This document shows positions 1 to 8,143 of a stretch of 64,000 nt of DNA, in pieces. The stretch comes from JBBQZO01 sp038207625. GTDB taxonomy: Bacteria; Pseudomonadota; Gammaproteobacteria; Burkholderiales; Burkholderiaceae_D. The notes below the pieces were generated by a model. It was not told the DNA's origin and did no database searches. It worked only from the letters and a program-made list of their open reading frames with translations. Location: positions 1 to 64,000 of the forward strand of contig JBBQZO010000013.1 in the NCBI GenBank assembly GCA_038207625.1, read 5' to 3'. The position numbers were made by a program, and so were the translations under genes. Position 1 is the stretch's first letter, and every line of letters begins with the position of its first letter.

Positions 1-1
1 G

Positions 2-1123
2 TTCATCGATTATGCCGGCCAGACCGTCGACGTGACCGACGGCAGCACCGGCGAAATCCGCACCGCCCAGGTGTTCGTGGCCGTGCTGGGCGCCTCGAAC
101 TACACGTACATCGAAGCGACCTGGAGCCAGCAGCTGCCGGACTGGATAGGCAGCCACGTGCGCGCGCTCGCGTTCTTCGGCGGCTGCACCGAGCTGTGGG
201 TGCCCGATAACCTGCGCAGCGGCGTGTCGAAGGCCTCGCGCTACGAGCCGGACGTCAACCCCACCTACCACGACCTGGCCGAGCATTACGGCGTGGCGGT
301 GCTGCCGGCGCGCGCGCGCCGGCCCAAGGACAAAGCAAAGGTCGAGAACGGCGTGCTGGTGGTGACGCGCTGGGTGCTGGCGCGCCTGCGCCACCAGCGC
401 TTCTTCAGCCTGAATGAACTGAACCGGTCGCTGCGCACACTGCTCACCGACTTGAACCAGCGGCCGTTCAAGAAACTGCCCGGCTGCCGCGCCAGCGCCT
501 TCGCCGAGATGGACCGGCCGGCGCTGCGCCCCTTGCCCCAACTGGACTATGAATACGCCGAATGGAAACTGGCGCGTGTCGGTGTCGACTACCACGTCGA
601 GGTCGATGGCCACTACTACTCGGTGCCGTGCCAGCACGCGCGAGCCCAGGTCAGGGTGCGCATGACGCGCACGACGGTCGAGGTGTTTCAACGGGGCCAG
701 CGCATCGCCAGTCACGTCCAGTGCGCCTTCAAGGGCCGCCACACAACCGTCGCCACGCACATGCCGCCGGCACACCGCGAGGTGGCTGGCTGGAATGCAC
801 AGACGCTCACCGCGCGGGCCGAAGCCGTGGGTCCGCGCTGCGCGGTCCTGGTGGAGCGGCTGCTGGGCCAGCGGCAGCATCCGCAGCAGGCATTCCGCAG
901 CTGCCTGGGCGTGCTGTCGCTGGGGCAGAAGTACGGCGGCGACCGGTTGGAGGCGGCCTGCGCCCGTGCACTCAAGTACAGCGCCGTCAGCTGGAAGAGC
1001 GTCCAGGCCATCCTCAAAAATGGACTCGACCTGCAGCCGCAGGACGCGCAACGCACGCTCGACCTGCCAGAGCACGAGAACCTGCGTGGCGCGGCCTACT
1101 ATCAGTCGAGCCAAATTCACTAA
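2..1123 (+). CDS. istA: IS21-family transposase IstA, 5' partial
   Basis: DDE transposase that cuts and joins IS21 ends. The reading frame is open from base 2, so the N-terminal HTH part is outside the window; a GTG at 32 is an internal codon, not the start. Visible core residues are Asp in FIDYAG at the very beginning, Asp in VPDN around residue 65 and Glu in KAKVEN around residue 112, spaced as in IS21 integrase cores. The C-terminal part (SRAS-like motif, then DYHVEV) is the usual IstA domain. It is followed after 81 bases by istB. The stop codon is natural. Confidence 0.93.
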   Translation, partial: FIDYAGQTVDVTDGSTGEIRTAQVFVAVLGASNYTYIEATWSQQLPDWIGSHVRALAFFGGCTELWVPDNLRSGVSKASRYEPDVNPTYHDLAEHYGVAVLPARARRPKDKAKVENGVLVVTRWVLARLRHQRFFSLNELNRSLRTLLTDLNQRPFKKLPGCRASAFAEMDRPALRPLPQLDYEYAEWKLARVGVDYHVEVDGHYYSVPCQHARAQVRVRMTRTTVEVFQRGQRIASHVQCAFKGRHTTVATHMPPAHREVAGWNAQTLTARAEAVGPRCAVLVERLLGQRQHPQQAFRSCLGVLSLGQKYGGDRLEAACARALKYSAVSWKSVQAILKNGLDLQPQDAQRTLDLPEHENLRGAAYYQSSQIH

Positions 1124-1204
1124 ATAACATAAATCATATATACGATTTATATCAGAAGACCAATGCGCCGCCATCTGCGGCGCAGTACCACCTAAGGATG
1201 ACCT

Positions 1205-1957
1205 ATGATGAACCACCCGACCTACGACAAACTGACCCGCCTGAAACTGTTTGGCATGGCGCGCGCCTTCGCTGACCAAAGCACGCTGGACCTGGGCCAT
1301 CTTGGCTTCGAAGAACGGCTTGGCCTGCTGGTCGAGCACGAAGTGAGCGAGCGCGATGGCAAGGCGCTGGCGTTGCGCCTGCAGCGTGCCAAGCTCAAAC
1401 CCAACACGGCCGCCGAGGACACCGATTACCGCCATGCGCGTGGACTCGACAAGGCGCTGTTTCAACGGCTGCTGGCAGGTCTGTGGCTGAAGGAAAAGCA
1501 GAACGTGCTGCTTACCGGCCCCACCGGTGTGGGCAAGACCTGGCTGGCCTGCGCGCTGGCACACCAGGCTTGCCGCATGGGCCGCAGCGCCTATTACGTA
1601 CGCTTGCCGCGCATGCTCGACGAGCTGGCGATTGGCCGCGCCGACGGCCGCTACATGAAGCTGCTCAAACAGCTGGCCAAAATTGACGTGCTTGTAATTG
1701 ATGACTGGGGACTTGCCGTACTCGACGACGCACACCGGCGTGACTTGCTGGAAGTGCTCGACGACCGCCACGGTAGCGGCTCGACCATCGTCACCAGCCA
1801 GCTTCCGATTGACCATTGGCACGCCGCCATCGGCGACGCCACCCTGGCCGACGCCATCCTTGACCGCTTGGTCCACAACGCCCACCAGCTCAACTTGAAA
1901 GGAGATTCGCTGCGAAAAAAGCGGGCAAATTTGACAAGCTCGGCCACTCCGGAGTAA
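1205..1957 (+). CDS. istB: IS21-family helper ATPase IstB
   Basis: AAA+ ATPase of the DnaC/IstB group that assists IstA in target selection and strand transfer. The 250-aa product has a Walker A motif GPTGVGKT near residue 105, Walker B with VLVIDDWG near 163, and the sensor-type segment TIVTSQLP. The start is one of two adjacent ATG codons (1205 or 1208), with AGGA at 1195-1198 as ribosome binding site. Length is normal for IstB and no frameshift is seen, so this gene looks intact. Confidence 0.93.
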   Translation: MMNHPTYDKLTRLKLFGMARAFADQSTLDLGHLGFEERLGLLVEHEVSERDGKALALRLQRAKLKPNTAAEDTDYRHARGLDKALFQRLLAGLWLKEKQNVLLTGPTGVGKTWLACALAHQACRMGRSAYYVRLPRMLDELAIGRADGRYMKLLKQLAKIDVLVIDDWGLAVLDDAHRRDLLEVLDDRHGSGSTIVTSQLPIDHWHAAIGDATLADAILDRLVHNAHQLNLKGDSLRKKRANLTSSATPE

Positions 1958-1992
1958 AACCACACCTCAACCCCGCGCCATCGCGCCCAAGG

Positions 1993-2108
1993 TGTCCAGT
2001 TTTACGTGGAACAGGTGTCCAGCTTGGCATGGAACAGGTGTCCAGTTTGCGCTGGAATGACTGTCCAGTTTGCGGCGGAACTGGTGTCCAGTTTGCGTGG
2101 AATACGCA
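1993..2108 (+). repeat. Terminal repeat array of first IS21 element, five 23-bp units
   Basis: TGTCCAG starts at 1993, 2016, 2039, 2062 and 2085, exactly 23 bp apart each time. Each unit continues with a TGGAA or CGGAA core near its end. Multiple terminal repeats are a known IS21-family trait and are thought to bind the transposase. The array ends at the inferred IS terminus. Confidence 0.85.
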
Positions 2109-2147
2109 GCGCACGCGTTGCCGAACACTACCCGACTTGCGCTTGGG

Positions 2148-3023
2148 ATGAAACGAATGTTACTAAAAGCACAGCATCGTGATCTGCCCGGTGTTCGAGC
2201 GAGCATTGCCGACATAGATCGAGAGTTGCCCGACGCGCCACAGTATCAGCGCATCTTCAAGTACAACACTGCGGTTGCTTTGTGGCGTTTGGGTCAGCGA
2301 ACGGAAGCGGAACGTCTGGTGGAAGAGGTCATTCCTGGATACCTCGATGTACTTGGGATCAGTGAGGCGTGGATCTTCAGGAAGTCGCAGGAACAATTAC
2401 GCCCTCTTCTCAATCGGTCCGAAAGCAGCCTAGATGATATTAAGCATCTCGCCGACGCTATGGAACTTCGCTCGATTTTGCTGAAGGAGCGGAGGTCAGA
2501 CCCAGGTCTCTCGCGGCTATTCGCAATGAAGTTCTATTCGCTCGTCGGAGCGGTCGACTCCGTAGTGCGTGTAGGTCAGGATGTTGCTGACGATTATGTG
2601 GCAAGGCACGACTTCATCGGCGCACGTCAGATTCTCGAGCAGCATGTGCTGCCGTATGCCGAACATTATCGGATGCTGAATCGGATCGTCGCGATCCGCA
2701 GTCAATACGCAGTCATTCTGGCCTATTGCCGAGATTTTCTAGCAGCCGAACACGAGATCCAACGACTTGAGGCCTATGCAGGAGGATTCACATCGGAGCA
2801 ACGACGAGAGATTGCTGGTCAGCGGGCGTTGATCGCAGATCTTCGTCTTGGCAATGGGCCAGTACAACGGCGCATCTTTGAGCCGCCGTTGTGCCGGCCC
2901 ACTGTAGAACTGCAGCTCCGAGTTCAACCAAAAGTCGGTCGCAATGATCCATGTCCCTGTGGTTCAGGATTGAAGTACAAAAAATGCCACAGCTTGAATT
3001 GCCCATATCCTGCTACACGCTGA
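2148..3023 (+). CDS. SEC-C motif protein with helical repeats, probably 5'-truncated by the IS
   Basis: The 291-aa product is mainly alpha-helical with TPR-like character, and ends in a SEC-C zinc motif, VGRNDPCPCGSG followed by KYKKCH. SEC-C motifs bind zinc and occur at the C terminus of SecA and in many unrelated proteins, so they do not give a function. The frame stays open upstream, straight into the IS21 end (2070-2108), and the ATG at 2148 has no good ribosome binding site. I therefore infer that the IS removed the original 5' end. Base composition is visibly less GC-rich than the chromosomal genes further right, consistent with an imported island. Confidence 0.7.
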   Translation: MKRMLLKAQHRDLPGVRASIADIDRELPDAPQYQRIFKYNTAVALWRLGQRTEAERLVEEVIPGYLDVLGISEAWIFRKSQEQLRPLLNRSESSLDDIKHLADAMELRSILLKERRSDPGLSRLFAMKFYSLVGAVDSVVRVGQDVADDYVARHDFIGARQILEQHVLPYAEHYRMLNRIVAIRSQYAVILAYCRDFLAAEHEIQRLEAYAGGFTSEQRREIAGQRALIADLRLGNGPVQRRIFEPPLCRPTVELQLRVQPKVGRNDPCPCGSGLKYKKCHSLNCPYPATR

Positions 3024-3085
3024 GCCAAACGCAAAACCAATAGAAACACGATAGACCGGAGGCCTTGATGTGAGCTACTTCGATA

Positions 3086-3895
3086 TCACATTTCCCTCCG
3101 ATCGATGACTGCGTGCGAAGCCGGAGTAGTTAGGCCGTGCTGAGCGGCGCGATTCCAATGTTGAAGCAACACTAATCGTTGTTCCTTGCTGAGCCCGCTC
3201 AACAAGTTCTCGCTTCGAATGTCGATTTCTTTTCTCAAATACCCCAGCAACTTTTGCAGGTTGCGTTTCAGATCGGGGTAAAGCGTCAGATGAAAATCGA
3301 TGGTCTCGTGCGGGCCGCCCTTGTCCACATTGAACTCTAGATTTTCACCTATATAATACGAAAGACGATGCTGTCCCGCAGCGGTCTCTTTGTGTGCATA
3401 GTGCTTGTTTCTGATTTCGTCTATTTTCAAGTGGAACGCTAGCCCTTCGTCATCGCCGGCGAAAACTGCCTCGCGTCTGAGGGGCGCTCTTCGCCTTGAA
3501 CCATTGAACATCTGTATGTACTGAACGACTATGCCCGAGAACAGCATTTCCATGCTCGTTAACAGGGTCGGACTAAGAAAGCCAAGGACGTATTGGGTTC
3601 CCACCCTCGCCTTCATTTCCCAGATGGCGTCGCGGTCAATGTCCAACTGGTCGCGAGGGGGAGCCTGGGAAAGGAACTCCTCCATCGCCAGCAGAAGCTC
3701 AGGGGGTATCTCGATCCGTGCATTCGGCGCCTCGGCACGAGGTTCGACAATTTGAACTATGCTGTCAAGGGACTGCAGCAACGCGAATGACTGATACATT
3801 TGCTCTAAGCGATCCTCCAACCGCTTGATATTTCTTCTGAATCCCTCGTCCTTCGAGAAGACATCATGTTCCTTAGGAAAGCTGATAGCTACCAT
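3086..3895 (-). CDS. Unknown protein with a HEPN-like RNKHYAH motif
   Basis: A 269-aa protein that I do not recognise by name. Residues about 20-45 look like a short coiled coil. A hydrophobic helical stretch follows near 115-135, then the segment DEIRNKHYAHKE near residue 175. R-N-K-H-Y-A-H fits the loose Rx4-6H signature of HEPN domains, which occur in RNases, toxins and abortive-infection proteins such as the AbiU2 type. That reading is inference from one motif and the helical context. The gene is convergent with the SEC-C gene and lies between two IS21 elements on an integrated island. Codon use is less GC-rich than the core genome. Confidence 0.6.
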   Translation of the reverse strand: MVAISFPKEHDVFSKDEGFRRNIKRLEDRLEQMYQSFALLQSLDSIVQIVEPRAEAPNARIEIPPELLLAMEEFLSQAPPRDQLDIDRDAIWEMKARVGTQYVLGFLSPTLLTSMEMLFSGIVVQYIQMFNGSRRRAPLRREAVFAGDDEGLAFHLKIDEIRNKHYAHKETAAGQHRLSYYIGENLEFNVDKGGPHETIDFHLTLYPDLKRNLQKLLGYLRKEIDIRSENLLSGLSKEQRLVLLQHWNRAAQHGLTTPASHAVIDRREM

Positions 3896-4022
3896 GTTCT
3901 TTCACCTCGTCAAAAACCTACTGCGCGGCGTCGCGGTGTTCGGGTATTCAGACACCGGTCGGGAATTATCCGTCAATCTTGACGTGAACATTTTTGAACG
4001 CGCCTTTGCCACGAAGGCGCCG

Positions 4023-4033
4023 CCCCCCCCCCC
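4023..4033. repeat. Homopolymer run of 11 C
   Basis: Eleven consecutive C, directly after GGCGCCG. It lies outside any supported coding sequence. Such tracts are prone to slippage and to sequencing or assembly error. Confidence 0.8.
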
Positions 4034-4067
4034 GATCGCTCTACGTGAAATTATCTCCCATCAAACC

Positions 4068-4074
4068 GCGTGAC
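4068..4074. repeat. Left 7-bp target-site duplication of the second IS21 element
   Basis: GCGTGAC immediately precedes the inferred IS left end (TGCGTATTCC at 4075). The same seven bases follow the right end at 6702-6708. IS21-family elements usually duplicate 4-8 bp. Confidence 0.8.
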
Positions 4075-4165
4075 TGCGTATTCCGGCGAACGTGACCGCT
4101 CATTCCGGTGATCGTGACCGCTGCGCATGAGATGGCGTTACGCGGTCAAATTCTAACGGCAGCGG

Positions 4166-4933
4166 TCACGATGGGGTGATGTTTTTCTCCTTTTTGGCCG
4201 TTTTCGGCCGTTCTGCACGTAGCGAATCGCCGGTCAGCGTGAAGCGGTGGTTGCGCTGCATGATGCGGTCCAGAATGGCGTCGGCGATGGTGGCGTCGCC
4301 GACCCAGGCATGCCAATGCTCGACCGGCAACTGGCTGGTGATGATGGTGGCCTTGTTGCCGGCCCGGTCGTCAATGACCTCCAACAGATCCGACCGCGTC
4401 GCGCCGTCGATGGCACCCATGCCCCAGTCATCCAGCACGAGCACGTCGATCTTGGCCAACTGCAGCAGCCACTTGCCGAAGGCACCGCTGCCGTGGCGGA
4501 TGCGAAGTTCTTCCTGCAAGCGGGGTACACGCTGGTAGATCGCCGAGTACCCGCGTCGGCAGGCGTACTGCGCCAGCGCGCACGCGAGCCAGGACTTTCC
4601 GGCTCCGGTCGGGCCGGTGATCAGAACGCTGTGGCCAGCACTGACCCAGTCTCCCAAGGCGAGGCTCATCACTTCACGGCGGTCGATGCCGCGTCCGGCC
4701 CGGCTGTCGATGTCCTCGATGGCCGCCTGTCCGTACTTTAGGCGCGCGTTCGCGAGCAGTCGCGCCAGCTTGCGGTCATTGCGGGCGTGGACCTCGCGGT
4801 CGATCAACAGCGCCACGCGTTCCTCGAAGCTCAGCGCGGCCATACCGGGTTGGGCCAATTGTTCCTCAAGGCCGGCCGCCAGGCCGTCCAGTTTCAGCGC
4901 GCGCAGTTGCGCCAGGGTGGTGTGCATCATCAT
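4166..4933 (-). CDS. istB: IS21-family helper ATPase IstB
   Basis: AAA+ helper ATPase of the second IS21 element, 255 aa. Walker A is GPTGAGKS, Walker B is in VLVLDDWG, and ATIITSQLP follows, matching the IstB in the first element in layout but not in detail. Three ATG codons stand in a row (4933, 4930, 4927), and AAGGAAG just upstream fits the first. The longer open frame up to 5263 is only read-through over istA in another frame and is not used. The start lies 11 bases after the istA stop, so the two genes are coupled. Confidence 0.93.
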   Translation of the reverse strand: MMMHTTLAQLRALKLDGLAAGLEEQLAQPGMAALSFEERVALLIDREVHARNDRKLARLLANARLKYGQAAIEDIDSRAGRGIDRREVMSLALGDWVSAGHSVLITGPTGAGKSWLACALAQYACRRGYSAIYQRVPRLQEELRIRHGSGAFGKWLLQLAKIDVLVLDDWGMGAIDGATRSDLLEVIDDRAGNKATIITSQLPVEHWHAWVGDATIADAILDRIMQRNHRFTLTGDSLRAERPKTAKKEKNITPS

Positions 4934-4944
4934 CGTCGTCTTCC

Positions 4945-6447
4945 TTATTGGTAGTAGCCGGGGCCACGGACGTGGGCGTGGTAGGGGCTGACCCATTCGC
5001 TGGCGGCGGCCGGCACGCTTTGGTCGCGGTTGTTTTTCAGGATGTCGCTCACGTGGCGGTACTGGCAGGCGCCGATCTGCAGGGCTAGCATGCAGGCCGC
5101 CTCCAGCCGCAATTTTCCGTAACGTTTGGCCAGCGACAGCAGCCCCAGGCACGCACGGTAGCCGTGCTCCGGGTGCCGGTTTTCGGCCATCAGCCGGGTC
5201 ACCGCCTCGGCGCTGGCCGGGCCGATGCTCTCGCCCCAGTGGATCAGCCGCTGCGGTGTCCACTCCATGTGGGCGCGGTGCGCGGCCGGCATGTGCGCGG
5301 CGATGGTGCTGAAGCCGCCAACCCGGCTGTTGCGGGCGTGGCTGGCGACGCGCTGGCCGCGATGCAGCAGCTCGACCACCGCCGTGGTGATGCGCGCCTC
5401 CAGCACTTGGCCGACCAGGGTTTGCGGCACACTGTAGCGGTGACGCTCGACCTCGACGTGGTAGTCGATGTGGACCTTGACGCTCTTGAAGTGCGCCATC
5501 TCGTAGCGCTGCAACGGCAGCGGCAACAGCGCCGGCGCATCGATCTCGGCGAAGGTGCTGGCGCGGCTACCCGGCAGCTTCTGGAACGGCTTGTCGTTGA
5601 GCCTTGCCAGCAGCGGCGCGATCGCCGCGTTGACCTCGTGCACGCTGCCGAACTGCTGGTGGCGCAGACGCGCCATGATCCAGCGCTCAACTATCTGGAC
5701 CGCCGATTCGGCCTTGGCCTTGTCCTGCGGGTGATATGGCCGCGCCGGCAGGATCGAGGTGCCGTAGTGGCGCGCGAAGTCCAGCACGGTGTCGTTGCTG
5801 CGCGGCTCGTAGCGGTTGGCGTCCGAGATCATCGCCTTCGGATTGTCGGGCACGATTAACTGGGGCACGCCGCCGTAGAAGACGAGTGCGCGCGCCGTCG
5901 ATTCGAGCCAGTCGGCCATCGTCTCGCGCGGCGTGGCGTAGGCGTAGGTGTAGCTCGAAGCCCCCATCGAGGCCACGAAGATGTGGGCGCGCCCGCCGTC
6001 GGTGAGCGCGATGGTGGGACCAGCGTAGTCGATGAACAGCTTCTCGCCGGCCCGATGGATCTGCCGAATCGAGCGCTTGAGCTGCTTAGCGAAGCGCCGG
6101 TAATTCTCGCAGAACTGCGAGTAGGCGTAGGTCTGGCCATCCGCGTAGTCGGCGCGGTGCTCTTCCCACAGAAGCATGAGTGTCATGCCCTTGCGGCGCA
6201 GTTCCTGGTGCATGCGCCCATAGTCCGGCTGCACATAGTCGCGCAGCTTCTGGGAGCCGACCAGCAGGCGCCGCTCCAGCGCCGCCTCGTCCATGTCCTG
6301 AACCGCACTCCAGTCCAGCCCTGCGGCGGCGGCCAAGCCCACGTATTTCGTGACGACGCCTTTCGACAGGCCCAGCGCATCGGCGATCTGCTGATGCGAC
6401 AGTTTGGCATCAAGCTTGAGCCGTAATACGTCCTTAATCTTACGCAT
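4945..6447 (-). CDS. istA: IS21-family transposase IstA
   Basis: A 500-aa DDE transposase. The N-terminal HTH is visible in LSHQQIADALGLSKG around residue 22. The catalytic core shows Asp in FIDYAG near 140, Asp in VPDN near 200 and Glu in KAKAES near 250. I chose ATG 6447 because AAGGA lies directly upstream and the protein then begins MRKIKDVLRL, typical of this family; an upstream extension to 6483 lacks a ribosome binding site. Compared with the partial copy at the left edge, this IstA is the same family but clearly diverged. Confidence 0.94.
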   Translation of the reverse strand: MRKIKDVLRLKLDAKLSHQQIADALGLSKGVVTKYVGLAAAAGLDWSAVQDMDEAALERRLLVGSQKLRDYVQPDYGRMHQELRRKGMTLMLLWEEHRADYADGQTYAYSQFCENYRRFAKQLKRSIRQIHRAGEKLFIDYAGPTIALTDGGRAHIFVASMGASSYTYAYATPRETMADWLESTARALVFYGGVPQLIVPDNPKAMISDANRYEPRSNDTVLDFARHYGTSILPARPYHPQDKAKAESAVQIVERWIMARLRHQQFGSVHEVNAAIAPLLARLNDKPFQKLPGSRASTFAEIDAPALLPLPLQRYEMAHFKSVKVHIDYHVEVERHRYSVPQTLVGQVLEARITTAVVELLHRGQRVASHARNSRVGGFSTIAAHMPAAHRAHMEWTPQRLIHWGESIGPASAEAVTRLMAENRHPEHGYRACLGLLSLAKRYGKLRLEAACMLALQIGACQYRHVSDILKNNRDQSVPAAASEWVSPYHAHVRGPGYYQ

Positions 6448-6545
6448 ATTGATCCTTGGTGCGGGCACGCTGGTTCCAGTCAAAAGCTGGAAGCGTACCC
6501 GTTAGGTTGCAAAATGCGTAACACCACTACTGCGCTGTACGGCGC

Positions 6546-6701
6546 CGTTCCGGCATCGTGACCATCGATTCCGGCATCGTGACCGCTGATTCCGGGCAAT
6601 GCCCGAAATCGGTCACGTTCGCCCGGAATGAGCGGTCACGTTGCGCCGGAATGACTGGTCACGATGCCGGAATCACTGGTCACGTTGCGCCGGAATACCC
6701 A
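6546..6701. repeat. Right-end repeat array of the second IS21 element
   Basis: GGTCACG starts at 6611, 6634, 6657 and 6678 (spacing 23, 23, 21). Two inverted copies (GTGACC at 6558 and 6579) sit inboard. The left end carries matching CGTGACC copies at 4091 and 4113. These are probably transposase binding sites. Confidence 0.75.
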
Positions 6702-6708
6702 GCGTGAC
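6702..6708. repeat. Right 7-bp target-site duplication of the second IS21 element
   Basis: GCGTGAC follows the right IS end and is identical to 4068-4074. It lies between the IS and the integrase stop codon (6714-6716). Confidence 0.8.
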
Positions 6709-6713
6709 GACAC

Positions 6714-7706
6714 TCACCTCATTCGCCGAGCTAAATCCTCTGCTCGCAAATGCGTGTACCGCTTGAGCATTTGCAGCGTCTTGTGACCAGTTATCGATGC
6801 GACCTCCATTGGATTGAACCCTCGCTCAAAGAGCCTGGACGTAGCCTCATGGCGTAAATCATGAAAGTGAAAATCATTCACGCCAGACTTATCGCACACT
6901 CGCCGCCACAAACCCTTTACGCTGTCGATTGCCGTCCAGGTCCAGAAAACGCGATCGGACTCGGGGTTGCGGGGCAACGCCGTAAGAATTTCAATTGCAG
7001 CCGATGAAAGCGGCACTTGCCTTGACTCGCCATTTTTGGTGTCACTCAGGCTCGCAACCCCCTTCTCAAGATTAATATTTTTCCAAGTCAACGAGAGCAT
7101 TTCGCCCAGCCGCATTGCCGTTTCCAAGGCAACGAGAATGAGAGGTTTCAACGCCGCTGATTTGCTCGCGCCTGCGGCACGCAGCAACCTGGCCTCCTCG
7201 TCGCCCACAAGGCGCCTATTCCGGCCGTTTGGCAATTTCGGCTTCTTGACCAGCTCAACTGGGTTGCTCAGGTTTTCCATACCCCATTCCTTCCTAGCAA
7301 TGTTGAACAGATTTGAAATCAAATTCAGGTCATGAACAACAGTCTGAGCGCCGACCGTTTTGAGACGTAAATCGCGATAGCTCGCTACGTCGCTGCTCCG
7401 TAACGAGGACAAAGAACGCAACGCCAGGGGATGAGCGAGGATGATCTTGATGCGACTATTCTCCTGCGCCGCACTTTTTTTCTGAACGGTAATTTCGCGG
7501 CCGTAGCGCTCGAACGCCTCCCGGAGCGTCGTCCGCTCGGATTCCGCGCTGTTGATGAAAATGCCACGCGCCATCGCGGACTCGACTGTTGCCGCCCACG
7601 CTTCGGCCTCGGCTTTCGAGTTGAATGTTTTAACCTGTGGTGGGAAGCCCTTGCGGGCAACGCGCGCTTGCCACTGAAGTTCACCACGCTTGCGAAAAGA
7701 CGCCAT
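6714..7706 (-). CDS. Tyrosine recombinase (phage or island integrase)
   Basis: Site-specific recombinase, 330 aa. The N-terminal arm-binding region (residues 1-60) is followed by a core-binding SAM-like domain (about 60-150) and the catalytic domain. Active-site residues are visible: R199 in AMRLGE, H282 and R285 in FHDLRHE, H308 in TGHKT and Y317 in LKRYTHL. The gene starts 112 bp from the 3' end of tRNA-Arg and reads away from it, the classic position of an island integrase that uses the tRNA 3' end as its attachment site. The IS21 insertion lies just after its stop and leaves the gene intact. Confidence 0.93.
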   Translation of the reverse strand: MASFRKRGELQWQARVARKGFPPQVKTFNSKAEAEAWAATVESAMARGIFINSAESERTTLREAFERYGREITVQKKSAAQENSRIKIILAHPLALRSLSSLRSSDVASYRDLRLKTVGAQTVVHDLNLISNLFNIARKEWGMENLSNPVELVKKPKLPNGRNRRLVGDEEARLLRAAGASKSAALKPLILVALETAMRLGEMLSLTWKNINLEKGVASLSDTKNGESRQVPLSSAAIEILTALPRNPESDRVFWTWTAIDSVKGLWRRVCDKSGVNDFHFHDLRHEATSRLFERGFNPMEVASITGHKTLQMLKRYTHLRAEDLARRMR

Positions 7707-7818
7707 TATTATCCTAAAATTGTCAGACGTTTGAAAACAGGTTTGGACAGATTTTGGACAATAATACGACTACGCCTCAAATTTAGCGAGGTAAAATAGT
7801 GTAAGCCATTGATTTTAT

Positions 7819-7895
<77 letters not shown>

Positions 7896-7977
7896 TATGT
7901 GATGCGGTGACACGCCAAATCGGTGCCAGCAAATGAAAAACGGGCCGTCAAATAAATGACAGCCCGTCTTTGAACTT

Positions 7978-8054
7978 TGGTCGGAGTACAAGGATTCGAA
8001 CCTTGGACCCCCTGGTCCCAAACCAGGTGCGCTACCGGGCTGCGCCACACTCCG
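7978..8054 (-). tRNA. tRNA-Pro (anticodon UGG)
   Basis: A 77-nt cloverleaf on the minus strand. The acceptor CGGAGTG pairs with TACTCCG, then discriminator A and encoded CCA. The anticodon stem CCTGG/CCAGG encloses TTTGGGA, giving anticodon TGG. It lies 82 bp upstream of tRNA-Arg and in the same direction, so both may share a transcript. Confidence 0.95.
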
Positions 8055-8143
8055 AAGACAAGATAATACCTCTTGGCAGCATTTTCGTCAATGTTAGGGC
8101 GCGAAATAGACGGAAATTCTTGCAAGCATCGGTATCGTCGACG

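Larger units (their letters stand above)
1..2108 (+). mobile_element. IS21-family insertion sequence, right part (left end outside window)
   Basis: The window opens inside an istA-type transposase gene, followed by an istB helper gene and an array of short terminal repeats. I place the right end at 2108 because the last bases (GGAATACGCA) are the reverse complement of TGCGTATTCC, which is also the left terminus of the second IS21 element at 4075. The left end and any target duplication lie outside the window. It is a different IS from the second copy: the transposases are clearly diverged and the inner repeat units differ. Confidence 0.85.
3896..4074. other. Non-coding stretch between the HEPN-like gene and the second IS21 element
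   Basis: No supported gene here. It holds a small hairpin (GCGCCTT and AAGGCGC around 4001-4021) and a run of 11 C at 4023-4033. It ends in GCGTGAC, the left copy of the IS21 target duplication. Confidence 0.6.
4075..6701 (-). mobile_element. Complete IS21-family insertion sequence
   Basis: A 2.63-kb element with istA and istB, both on the minus strand. Its termini are imperfect inverted repeats beginning TG: left TGCGTATTCCGG, right (reverse complement) TGGGTATTCCGG. It is flanked by the perfect 7-bp direct repeat GCGTGAC at 4068-4074 and 6702-6708. Internal arrays of GTGACC/GGTCAC repeats sit at both ends. Both genes are open and have good start sites, so the element looks intact. It inserted just 6 bp beyond the stop codon of the integrase gene. 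Confidence 0.9.
1..7818. other. Terminal part of an integrated genomic island at tRNA-Arg
   Basis: From the tRNA-Arg 3' end leftwards there is an integrase, two IS21 elements, a truncated gene and an unknown gene, with no conserved core gene. The non-IS part has lower GC than the core. The other boundary is outside the window. I did not find a second copy of the tRNA 3' end within 1-7800, so the far attachment site is not here or is not recognisable. Confidence 0.7.

Noticed and set aside
1993..2108. Regular 23-bp repeats considered as a CRISPR array
   Set aside because: There are no distinct spacers; the whole 23-bp unit is repeated and lies at an IS21 end, which explains it.
4166..5263. 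Longer istB start
   Set aside because: The extra 110 codons overlap istA in another frame and are Pro/Arg-rich; a good ribosome binding site sits before ATG 4933.
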